NCBI GenBank assembly: GCA_951813065.1
Contig: CATOTH010000004.1
Coordinates: forward strand, 186,001-250,000
DNA from: an uncultured Bryobacterales bacterium
GTDB lineage: Bacteria; Acidobacteriota; Terriglobia; Bryobacterales; UBA6623
Length of the DNA stretch: 64,000 nt
Direction: 5' to 3'
Every line of letters begins with the position of its first letter. Within the stretch, counting starts at the first letter, position 1. The notes beneath the pieces are model-generated. The model made no database searches and was not told where the DNA came from. It worked only from the letters and a program-made list of their open reading frames with translations. The translations under genes were made by a program, and so were the position numbers. Shown piece by piece: positions 36,945 through 43,848 of the stretch.

Positions 36945-38540
36945 CTAGGGCTGTTCTGCAACCGCTGCGGGGATCGGTGCGTCGGGCGCATCCCCCTCCT
37001 CAGCGGCTGGAGTTTCCTCTTGCCCCGCCAACTGAAACCCCGCATCCTCTGTAGGGCCCCGGTATCGGTTTATTCTACCAAAGCCTTCGAGTTCCTCCGC
37101 GTCGAATTCGATGTCTTCCTCGTCTTCCTCCTCGGCTGTGCCGGAGTCAGGTACGCCTGGCAGGACCGGCGGGGCGCCCGCGGTTTCCTCGACGACCTCT
37201 CCGCTCTCCCCTGCCGCCTCTGCCTGTTCGGACGGACTGGTTTCCGCCGTCGGCACGGCGCCTACCGTTCTAGCGAGGTGCGCGTAGCATTGGCTGACCG
37301 CGATCTGAATCCGCTCGATCAGTTCAGGCCCCACGCTGCGGATCTCCATCAGCTGCTCGGGCGTCATGTCGGCCAAGGCTTCCACGGTCGCCGTTCCCGA
37401 TTCCACCAGCCGGTCGATCAGCCCTTCGCTCAGACCGTATTCCAGTAACATGCTGACCGGCGTTCCACCGCCGCTGATCGCGGCCATCGCCTCTTCGACT
37501 TCCTTGCGCTTCTCGTCCTCGCTCTTGATGTCGATGCGCCACCCGAGCAGCTTCGCGGCGAGCCGCACGTTCTGGCCCTTCTTGCCGATGGCGAGCGAGA
37601 GCTGGGACTCGTCGACGATTACCTCCATGCGATTGTCTTCCGGGTCGATCACGTTCACCCGGATGATCTTGGCCGGGCTGAGCGCGGAGAGAACCATCTC
37701 GACGGGATTTTCGATATACGGAACGATGTCGATCTTCTCCCCCCGCAATTCGCGGATGATCGTTTGCACCCGCATGCCTCGCATGCCGACGCAGGCGCCT
37801 ACAGCGTCTACGTCGCGGTCACGGGATAGCACGGCGATCTTGGTGCGCTCGCCGGCTTCCCTCGCGCAGGCCTTGATCTCCACCGTGCTGTCGTAGATTT
37901 CGGGCACCTCCTGCTCGAAGAGCCGCTTCACCAGTTCCTCGCTCGCGCGCGAAGCAACGACGGCTGGACCGCGCGCAGCCTTGTCGATCGACTTGATCAC
38001 CACACGCACGCGGTCGCCCGGCTGGAACGTCTCGAGCCTGGACTGCTCGCGCCGTGGCAGGCGAGCCTCGGTCCGCCCCAATTCCACGATCACCTCGGGC
38101 CCTTCCGTTCTCTTGACCGTGCAGTACTCCATCGTGTTGATGCGATCTTCAAACTCCGCGCACACGGTTTCACGCTCGGCCTCGCGGATCTTCTGAAAGA
38201 TCACTTGCTTTGCCATTTGGGCCGAAATGCGCCCGAGCGGCGCCGTCGGCTTGCGGAAGCGAACTTCGGAGCCGATTTTGGCGGACTGATCATGTCTGCG
38301 TGCCTGCGCCAGGCTCACTTCTCTCGATGGGTTCGCCACCAAATGAGTCACCGTCTTGACAGCGTAGACATCCAGACCACCCGTCTGGGTGTTGATCTCT
38401 GCCACCAAGTCCTCGTCCGTCTTATAGTGCTTGCGCGCAGCCGCAAGCATCGCGTCCTTGACGGCGTCGCGGATGACGTCTGGATCAATGCCCTTGTATT
38501 GGCTCAGTTGCTCGATTTCCGAGAATATGCCCCGCGCCAT
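36945..38540 (-). CDS. nusA: Transcription termination/antitermination protein NusA
   Basis: 531 residues from the ATG giving [17 protein letters not shown], with GGAGGAAG 8 nt upstream. Domains in order: N-terminal RNA-polymerase-binding domain (to ~130), S1 ([31 protein letters not shown]), KH1/KH2 ([21 protein letters not shown] and [20 protein letters not shown]), then a helix-hairpin-helix segment (LPYGLSEGL-like, [12 protein letters not shown]) and an acidic tail rich in Glu/Asp. The tail ([19 protein letters not shown]) is a lineage-style extension. NusA binds RNA polymerase and modulates pausing, termination and antitermination. It lies 30 bp after rimP and 39 bp before the infB start. 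Confidence 0.96.
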   Translation of the reverse strand: MARGIFSEIEQLSQYKGIDPDVIRDAVKDAMLAAARKHYKTDEDLVAEINTQTGGLDVYAVKTVTHLVANPSREVSLAQARRHDQSAKIGSEVRFRKPTAPLGRISAQMAKQVIFQKIREAERETVCAEFEDRINTMEYCTVKRTEGPEVIVELGRTEARLPRREQSRLETFQPGDRVRVVIKSIDKAARGPAVVASRASEELVKRLFEQEVPEIYDSTVEIKACAREAGERTKIAVLSRDRDVDAVGACVGMRGMRVQTIIRELRGEKIDIVPYIENPVEMVLSALSPAKIIRVNVIDPEDNRMEVIVDESQLSLAIGKKGQNVRLAAKLLGWRIDIKSEDEKRKEVEEAMAAISGGGTPVSMLLEYGLSEGLIDRLVESGTATVEALADMTPEQLMEIRSVGPELIERIQIAVSQCYAHLARTVGAVPTAETSPSEQAEAAGESGEVVEETAGAPPVLPGVPDSGTAEEEDEEDIEFDAEELEGFGRINRYRGPTEDAGFQLAGQEETPAAEEGDAPDAPIPAAVAEQP

Positions 38541-38570
38541 ACGATCTTCCTCCAGACTCTCAGACAACCC

Positions 38571-39041
38571 CTAGACTTCGATGACCAAACGAGCAAGCTC
38601 GATATCCGCGAAGAGGATTTCCAATGTTTCCCCGCTGGCGGTCCGAAGCGACACCGCGCTATCCGAATTGCCTTCGATGCGCCCTGTCAGTTGCCGCGTT
38701 CCGTGCAGGGGCTCGCGCACCCGCACCTTCGCCGCGCGACCGGCGAATCGACGGTAGTCACCAGGCCTTGAAAGCTTCCGGTCCAGTCCCGGCGACGAAA
38801 CCTCAAGACTATATGTGGCGGGAATGAGATCCTCGACATCGAGGACAGCGGACAGTTGGCGGGAGACGCGCTCGCAGTCGGCGTGGGTGACGCCTGCTTC
38901 GTTGTCGATGAAGACCCTCAACGTGCCCCCCCGTGATCCGCCCTTCCACTCCGCGTCCACCAGCTCAAGGCCTTCCGAGACGACAATCCGCTCGGCCATG
39001 CCACGAACCTGCTCCACCACTGCCTTGCCCTGAAAGCTCAT
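38571..39041 (-). CDS. rimP: Ribosome maturation factor RimP
   Basis: 156 residues from the ATG at 39041 (MSFQGKAVVEQVRGMAERIV). The frame opens at 39137, but that would run through the promoter and hairpin. ELVDAEWKGGSRGGTLRVFIDNEAGV and LEVSSPGLDRKLSRPGDYRRFAG are the hallmark RimP motifs of the alpha/beta N-terminal domain, and the C-terminal SH3-like domain has LTGRIEGN. RimP assists 30S assembly. First gene of rimP-nusA-infB-ylxP. No clear Shine-Dalgarno; a terminator-like hairpin ends 12 nt before the ATG, which may regulate the whole operon. Confidence 0.94.
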   Translation of the reverse strand: MSFQGKAVVEQVRGMAERIVVSEGLELVDAEWKGGSRGGTLRVFIDNEAGVTHADCERVSRQLSAVLDVEDLIPATYSLEVSSPGLDRKLSRPGDYRRFAGRAAKVRVREPLHGTRQLTGRIEGNSDSAVSLRTASGETLEILFADIELARLVIEV

Positions 39042-39053
39042 CCGCGATTCCAC

Positions 39054-39076
39054 AAAAAAAGCGGGCGTAAGCCCAC
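39054..39076 (-). terminator. Terminator-like hairpin in the rimP-nusA-infB leader
   Basis: On the minus strand GTGGGC-TTAC-GCCCGC forms a 6-bp stem (one G-U pair) with a 4-nt loop, followed directly by seven T. It lies between the candidate promoter and the rimP ATG, ending 12 nt before the ATG. A structure like this in a leader suggests attenuation of the operon; alternatively it ends a short upstream transcript. Confidence 0.6.
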
Positions 39077-39108
39077 TTCCGGTTACGGCCGAAACTGTGA
39101 CTAAGTCT

Positions 39109-39137
39109 ATCGTAACGTCTTTACGATTCCCAGGCAA
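39109..39137 (-). promoter_or_regulatory. Promoter of rimP-nusA-infB-ylxP
   Basis: Minus strand TTGCCT (39137-39132), a 17-bp spacer, and TACGAT (39114-39109). Transcription would start near 39102 and give a ~60-nt leader that contains the hairpin. Confidence 0.5.
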
Positions 39138-39140
39138 GGG

Positions 39141-39156
39141 ATTGACGTATTGACGT
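39141..39156. repeat. Tandem 8-bp repeat ATTGACGT x2
   Basis: Two adjacent perfect copies directly upstream of the rimP -35 element. Could be an operator half-site pair or chance. Confidence 0.35.
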
Positions 39157-39456
39157 GAACTTATCCGCCGTAGGCGGGTCCGGCTGGAGTTGTTTTCGGC
39201 GCCGCCCGACCGCCTGCGGCACGGCCGGTGCCCAATCCCGGGAAATCGCCTGCGCGAACGCCTTCCATTTGACTTCTCGGCGCTCCCGTGGAGCGTGCTT
39301 CCCGCTGCTGCCGCTCGACCTCATCTAGGGGCCGCAACGTGATCGGCGCCGCCCAAGAGGTCTCCTGGCTAGGAGCCTGGGGCCGCTCACTACCCGTTGC
39401 GGGCTTGCCATGCATGGACTTGTCTGGCCGAGGGGAGTGCCCCTGTACCCCGGGGG

Positions 39457-39462
39457 TAGAAT
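39457..39462 (+). promoter_or_regulatory. Candidate -10 (TAGAAT) of the leaderless lactonase gene
   Basis: TAGAAT ends 8 nt before the ATG at 39471. No Shine-Dalgarno precedes the ATG. Confidence 0.4.
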
Positions 39463-39470
39463 GGCCCTCT

Positions 39471-40430
39471 ATGTCGACTTTCGAGACCGTTGGCCGCGTC
39501 GAACGCTTCGATTCAGCGCTGGACAGTCTGATTCCGGGAGATGCCGTGATCGAATTGCTTGAGGTAGGATTTGCATGGTCTGAGGGGCCAGTTTGGGTGG
39601 CTGGCGGCGAGCACCTGCTGTTCTCTGACATTCCGCGGAACGCAATCATCCGCTGGAGCGAGCGGGATGGAGCTCGTATCTGGATGCAGCCATCTGGCTA
39701 CACCGGTGTCTCGTATTACGGGAAGGAGCCGGGGTCGAATGGACTGACCCTCGACAGCGAGGGACGGCTGCTCGCATGCGAGCACGGGGACCGCAGGGTC
39801 TCCAGGCTCGAACTGGGCGGTGGCAAGACGACAATCGTTGACTCGTACCAGGGCAAGCGATTGAACTCTCCCAACGACTTGGTGCTTCGCTCCAACGGAG
39901 ACCTCTATTTCACCGACCCCGCGTATGGCTTGCATCGCCGCTACGATGACCCGTCGCGCGAGTTGCCCTTCTGCGGGGTCTTCCTGGTCCGCGCCGGCGA
40001 GCGCGAGGCGGTACTCGTCAGCGAGGAGTTGGAGAATCCGAACGGCGTCGCATTCGACCCGGAGGAACGGTATCTGTATGTCACGCAGTCCAATCCTCGC
40101 AGAGCCGTGGTCATGCGTTACCCCCTGGGTTCCGATGGAACGCTCGGGCCTGGCGAGGTCTTGGCGGACCTGACCGACAGGACCTCCGATGCGCCGGGCC
40201 TGCCTGACGGCATCAAGGTGGACATTGCAGGGAACATCTTTACAACCGGTCCTGGCGGCGTCTGGGTGATGACGGCTGACGGCAGCGTCCTCGGACGCGT
40301 CGTGACCGGTCTGCGGATTGCAAACCTCTGCTGGGGAGGGCAAGGATCGACACTCTACCTGTGCTCCGACGAATATCTGTGCCGGATCGAGACATCCACG
40401 CGTGGCAGGATGCCTGGCCCGCTTGGGTAG
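39471..40430 (+). CDS. SMP-30/gluconolactonase-like sugar lactonase
   Basis: 319 residues from the ATG at 39471. The six-bladed propeller metal site of the SMP-30 family is recognisable: Glu in FAWSEGPVWV, Asn in LNSPNDLVLRSNGDLYFTDP, Asn in ENPNGVAFDPEERYLYVT and Asp in LPDGIKVDIAGN. These four ligands coordinate the divalent cation in gluconolactonases and paraoxonase-like lactonases. No signal peptide, so it should act in the cytoplasm, opening aldonolactones to sugar acids. It converges on the GHMP kinase gene (139-bp gap). A sugar-acid role agrees with the glucuronokinase-like neighbour, although the two lie on opposite strands. Confidence 0.9.
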   Translation: MSTFETVGRVERFDSALDSLIPGDAVIELLEVGFAWSEGPVWVAGGEHLLFSDIPRNAIIRWSERDGARIWMQPSGYTGVSYYGKEPGSNGLTLDSEGRLLACEHGDRRVSRLELGGGKTTIVDSYQGKRLNSPNDLVLRSNGDLYFTDPAYGLHRRYDDPSRELPFCGVFLVRAGEREAVLVSEELENPNGVAFDPEERYLYVTQSNPRRAVVMRYPLGSDGTLGPGEVLADLTDRTSDAPGLPDGIKVDIAGNIFTTGPGGVWVMTADGSVLGRVVTGLRIANLCWGGQGSTLYLCSDEYLCRIETSTRGRMPGPLG

Positions 40431-40569
40431 AGCGCGGCACGAGGGTTTCCAGTGCAGCGCATGTGGGGCGATTCCCCGGGTTTTGCCGCCAACTTCCGAT
40501 CAGGTTCGCGACCGGAGTTTCGGAGCCCGGACCGCCCGACGGCTCGGGAACCGTGACTTCGAATGCCGG

Positions 40570-41559
40570 CTACGTCTTTGGCCGAACGACCCGAACGCCC
40601 AGATTCTGGAACGCCGCGCGCAGCGAGTTGTAATGCTCCTCGTCACGGTACGTGCCGATGATTGCCCCCCCTGAGCCTGCGAACTTGGCCGTCGCTCCAG
40701 TTCGGCGCGCAGCCTCCACCATTTCCCCGTTGGCGTCACTGATCCGATAGATTCTTGCGCGCAAGTCGAAGTTCGCGTCGATCAGCTGGCCGAACCGGTC
40801 AGTGTCGCCGGCCAGCAGCGCGTTGCGGCCGTGTTCGGCGATGCGGGCCCACTCTTCCATCGCATCCACGACGGCTGTATCGCCCGACTCGAAACGCTGG
40901 CGCAAGTTGTTGTGGAAGACCTCCGTTCCTTCGCTCAGCTTCGTGCGGTAGGCCACGTACAGGTTGGGCAGGAGGGCACTGTCCAAGTGCTCGTACTCCC
41001 CGAATCCGCGCGAGTCCATCAAACTTCGGTCGAAGTCCATATAGACCAATCCCTCGTACACCTGCACGACACGGTCCTGCAGGCCCGCGGCGACTCCGAG
41101 TTCCTTGGTTTCCGTCTCGAGAGCCAGATTTGCCTGGACCGGAAGCGGGATTTGCACGTCGTAGTACTGCATTACCGCCCGGAGTGCCGACGTGATGATC
41201 GCGGACGACCCTCCCATGCCGAGGCGCAGGGGAATGTTCGATTCGTATTCGATTGAGAAATTTCGATCGTGAAGTTCGATGCCCTCAGCGTCACAGTAGT
41301 CGGTGAAGCGCATCAGCAAGGCTCGGATGATCCGGATTCCTCCGTAGTAGCCGCGCCAGCGAGTGTGTTGCCGGAGTTCCTCAAGGTTCTTCCAGACCGG
41401 AATGTCGGCATCCGAAGGTCGAATCTCAAGCCGCTCGCTCGGGTATAGCAGCGTGCGCGAGCGAAAGTTGCGCAAGGTCAGGGCGATGGTCTTGCCGAAG
41501 TAACCGTCGGACGGGTTCCCCAAGACCCCGGCTCGGGCATAGGCGACAGTTTCGATCAC
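40570..41559 (-). CDS. GHMP-family kinase, glucuronokinase-like
   Basis: 329 residues from a GTG, 9 bp after the PspC stop. LGNPSDGYFGKTIALTL near the N-terminus and PLRLGMGGSSAIITS (the ATP-binding Gly-rich loop of GHMP kinases) are seen, followed by the C-terminal GSGGAIIGTY motif 3. The LGNPSDGYFG opening is typical of the group containing plant glucuronokinase; D-glycero-D-manno-heptose-7-phosphate kinase is a more distant alternative. Expected reaction: ATP-dependent 1-phosphorylation of a sugar or uronic acid in the cytoplasm. Likely co-transcribed with the upstream PspC-domain gene. Confidence 0.85.
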   Translation of the reverse strand: MIETVAYARAGVLGNPSDGYFGKTIALTLRNFRSRTLLYPSERLEIRPSDADIPVWKNLEELRQHTRWRGYYGGIRIIRALLMRFTDYCDAEGIELHDRNFSIEYESNIPLRLGMGGSSAIITSALRAVMQYYDVQIPLPVQANLALETETKELGVAAGLQDRVVQVYEGLVYMDFDRSLMDSRGFGEYEHLDSALLPNLYVAYRTKLSEGTEVFHNNLRQRFESGDTAVVDAMEEWARIAEHGRNALLAGDTDRFGQLIDANFDLRARIYRISDANGEMVEAARRTGATAKFAGSGGAIIGTYRDEEHYNSLRAAFQNLGVRVVRPKT

Positions 41560-41568
41560 TGCCAGCGC

Positions 41569-41901
41569 CTAGTCGGACGCGCCCGCATGTTCGGGTTCGA
41601 GATCGTCCGATGACGAATCGCTTGAGACGGGCAGCAAGAGCCAACCGATCACGTAGGCGGCGATACCAGGAAACAACGGTGGAATCAGTGCGGCGAGCGC
41701 CCAGACGATGCGGATCACGGCTACGTCTCTGTCGAAATACCTTGCGACTCCGGCACAAACTCCCGCGATCATCCGGCCTTCCCGCCGGCGCCGACAGATC
41801 CGAGTCCGAGTCCTTCGACCCGATCCGGTGACTGCACGGCCGCACTTGCTGCAGAAGGTGTCGCCCTCCTCAATTTCGTAGCCGCAACCCTCGCAAAACA
41901 T
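41569..41901 (-). CDS. Zinc-ribbon plus PspC-domain membrane protein
   Basis: 110 residues from the ATG giving MFCEGCGYEIEEGDTFCSKCG: two CxxC pairs make an N-terminal zinc ribbon. A basic linker (RRTRTRICRRRREG) follows, then the PspC domain: MIAGVCAGVARYFDRDVAVIRIVWALAALIPPLFPGIAAYVIGWLLLP, with one or two membrane helices. PspC proteins help sense envelope stress in the phage-shock system of enterics; the zinc-ribbon fusion is common outside them. No pspA is nearby. A TACAAT hexamer 16 nt before the ATG is a likely -10. The GHMP kinase follows immediately. Confidence 0.88.
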   Translation of the reverse strand: MFCEGCGYEIEEGDTFCSKCGRAVTGSGRRTRTRICRRRREGRMIAGVCAGVARYFDRDVAVIRIVWALAALIPPLFPGIAAYVIGWLLLPVSSDSSSDDLEPEHAGASD

Positions 41902-41917
41902 GACCTGTCTTGAGGCT

Positions 41918-41923
41918 ATTGTA
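41918..41923 (-). promoter_or_regulatory. Candidate -10 (TACAAT) of the PspC/GHMP kinase operon
   Basis: TTACAAT on the minus strand 16 nt before the ATG at 41901. Would leave a leader of about 10 nt. Confidence 0.45.
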
Positions 41924-42013
41924 ACGTGGTGTCGGAAGCGACCACTGTCACGTCCCGGCAATCAGTGAGCAAAGTCGTGCGATCTTGGCGCGGATCGATT
42001 CGGCTGTTGCGAC

Positions 42014-42179
42014 TCAGGCGAAGGGACTGGCTTGGGCATTGTACTGTTCCACGAAGGCGTTGATTCTGCTGGTCAGCTCCCTGACGCTGGAGAACGAGCC
42101 GCGGCGGATGGCCTGCTGATCGACCTGGTTGATCCAGGAGGCATAGGTGGGGGCGTAGAGCAGGTGGTAGCGGGGCCTG
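42014..42179 (-). pseudogene. IS630-family transposase remnant (C-terminal part)
   Basis: Reading from the IS4-type element edge the frame gives RYHLLYAPTYASWINQV, the conserved IS630 DDE-domain end (hydrophobic-Tyr-x-Pro-Thr-Tyr-x-x-Trp-hydrophobic-Asn), then QQAIRRGSFSSVRELTSRI and FVEQYNAQASPFA before a TGA. About eight residues normally found after NQVE (a WFG segment) are missing in frame, and the usual PFVWTAT ending is cut. The N-terminal two thirds are absent on both sides of the adjacent element. A dead fragment of ~55 codons. Confidence 0.75.
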
Positions 42180-42195
42180 CATAAGAGCTAACTTA
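42180..42195 (+). repeat. Left terminal inverted repeat of the IS4-type element
   Basis: CATAAGAGCTAACTTA. Pairs with the reverse complement of 43532-43547 at 14 of 16 positions. Confidence 0.7.
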
Positions 42196-43499
42196 ATTGA
42201 TTGGGAAAATGATGAGGCAAATGGCTGTCCGCGTGATTCAACCGGCGTCTGGATGGTTCAGCGAGAGATTGCGAGATCTGATGCCACTCCTCGAGCATTC
42301 ACCGCATAGAGAACGCTGGCTCGATCGCTCGGGTGACCTGGTTGAGTGCGAGCTTGAAGTCACGCCAGGGACTGCGAGTCCGGTCTTTGCGCCACGTCGT
42401 ATCCCCACGGGGAAACCGCCATCGCATGGCGGACGACCTTCTCGCCCAGTAGCGCGACCAGCAGCTTGCCGTAGAGCCAAGCCTTGGCGCTTTCGTCGTC
42501 ATGCTTGGGCAGGTGTCCGAGCTGGGCGATGGATTTGAAGCGCCTGAACACCGACTCTACCTGCCAGCGCAGGCGGTACCACTCCAGCACCTGCTGGGCC
42601 GGGAACGCCTCCGGGGGGTAGGTCGTGAAGACTATCACGTAGCGTGCGAAGCGCAGCGTCTCGGGCTGGACCCGCTTGCCGCTGTGGCGGGCTGTCTGGT
42701 GGATCTTGGCGTGCGCGACCTCGATGGCTTCGTCGGTCTTGCGTAGGGCGCAGATCCGGCCCGCCACGGGCGGCCCAGGCTTTGCGGTCGTGCGGGCCGT
42801 CCACACCCCAACAGGCCCGGCTTGGCTCACGGACTCGACCGAGGAAAGTAAATCAAACTCCTTGCCTGCAGTGGTCTCCAGCACCAGCGACCCGGTATTT
42901 GCGCGCACCGTCACGTAGCCACCGGCCGCCGCCACGTGCCGAATGCCAACCCCGGTCGAATAGCCCCGGCCGGCGAGCACGTAATCGCCCGGGCGGATCG
43001 GGAACTGCGTGAACGACTCACCCGTACCGCTCCCTTCGGTGGCGGTTAACTTGAAGAAGTCGCAGCCCAGCGAAGGCAGGTTGACGCTGTAGTGCAAGCG
43101 CCACAACGACCCGGTCCGACCGGGCTCCTGCACGGTCGTGGCATCGAATGTCCGCACTTGGAAGCCCTCGCCCGCCGAGACCGCAATGCCATGCTCTCGG
43201 AACAATGCCACGCACAGCGCGTAGAGCCAGTCGCGAGACTTTCTCAACCGCTTGAGCAGGGCCACGTCCGACAGGTCCGCCAAGCCTGCCTCGCGTGCCC
43301 GCACGACGGTCTCGCGCAACGAATGCCCGCAGCCGAGATGGATCAGCAAGGTCCGCAGCAGGCTCTCCGCTGACCTGTTCTTGCGCAGCCCCTTCAACGC
43401 GCCCGTCTCGGTCGCCAAATCCCGCCAGTTGTCGGGAAAGAACGTCAGCAGTAAGTCCCAGTCCTCGTTCGAAGCCGCCTTCGCCGCCGTTCCGCTCAT
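42188..43499 (-). pseudogene. IS4-family transposase, frameshifted
   Basis: The intact part (42360-43499) encodes 379 residues: a helical N-terminal region with NWRDLATETGALKGLRKNR, the first catalytic Asp in RTFDATTVQEPG, and the IS4 YREK signature Y-x2-R-x3-E-x6-K in WYRLRWQVESVFRRFK. At the second Asp position, where IS4 proteins usually read ADRGY, this one has AGRGY, so a metal ligand is lost. Near 42385-42400 the reading shifts: RSPWRDFKLALNQVTRAIE continues in another frame, meets an in-frame TGA at 42299-42301, and EEWHQISQSLAEPSRRR follows down to a TAG inside the terminal repeat. Three lesions make it non-functional. Confidence 0.82.
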
Positions 43500-43531
43500 G
43501 CCAGCACCATACCAGATAGCGGTTCGGTAAA

Positions 43532-43547
43532 TAAGTTAGCACTTAGG
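43532..43547 (-). repeat. Right terminal inverted repeat of the IS4-type element
   Basis: Minus strand CCTAAGTGCTAACTTA, matching the left end at 14 of 16 bases. Confidence 0.7.
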
Positions 43548-43848
43548 GGCCAGTCCCTCCTTCTGCTATACCCTCGCCACTTGACATCTCAAGCCCCCTG
43601 CCCCATCATGGTGCCTCCCCTCTGGAGTTGCTGCAGCTGCCGCGCACTCAACTGTCCACCACTCCGTAGCCACCTCACTTCATGCCGAATCCACGGGAAC
43701 GGGAGACGCGGCAATGCCCCGGGCACCGCTTCTTCCGGAGCTGCTGTGGAAGAGTCCGCGCGCGCAGGTGGGAGTCGCTCTCGGGATACGGGTCCGGTTG
43801 CACGCGGTCGAAGGCGGTGCTTGGAGCCAGCCATGCGGAGTCCACTGC
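43548..43848. other. 301-bp gap between IS element and SulP gene
   Basis: No recognisable gene. Short ORFs on both strands are compositionally unlike real proteins here. The N-terminal half of the IS630 transposase is not found. An alternative SulP start at 43714 lies within it. Confidence 0.45.

Larger units (their letters stand above)
39042..39470. other. Divergent regulatory region between rimP operon and SMP-30 gene
   Basis: 429 bp without a convincing gene. It holds the rimP promoter (39109-39137), the leader hairpin (39054-39076), a tandem ATTGACGT repeat (39141-39156), a CCGCC-GTA-GGCGG palindrome near 39166 and the -10 of the lactonase gene (39457-39462). Short ORFs here (for example 39121-39324 minus) show no recognisable features. 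Confidence 0.6.
42180..43547 (-). mobile_element. Degenerate IS4-type insertion sequence
   Basis: A ~1.37-kb element bounded by imperfect 16-bp inverted repeats (42180-42195 and 43532-43547, two mismatches) that surround a single IS4-family transposase gene on the minus strand. The last codons of the transposase run into the left repeat. It abuts the IS630 remnant. I could not identify a target-site duplication. The transposase carries several lesions, so the element should be immobile on its own. Confidence 0.75.
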
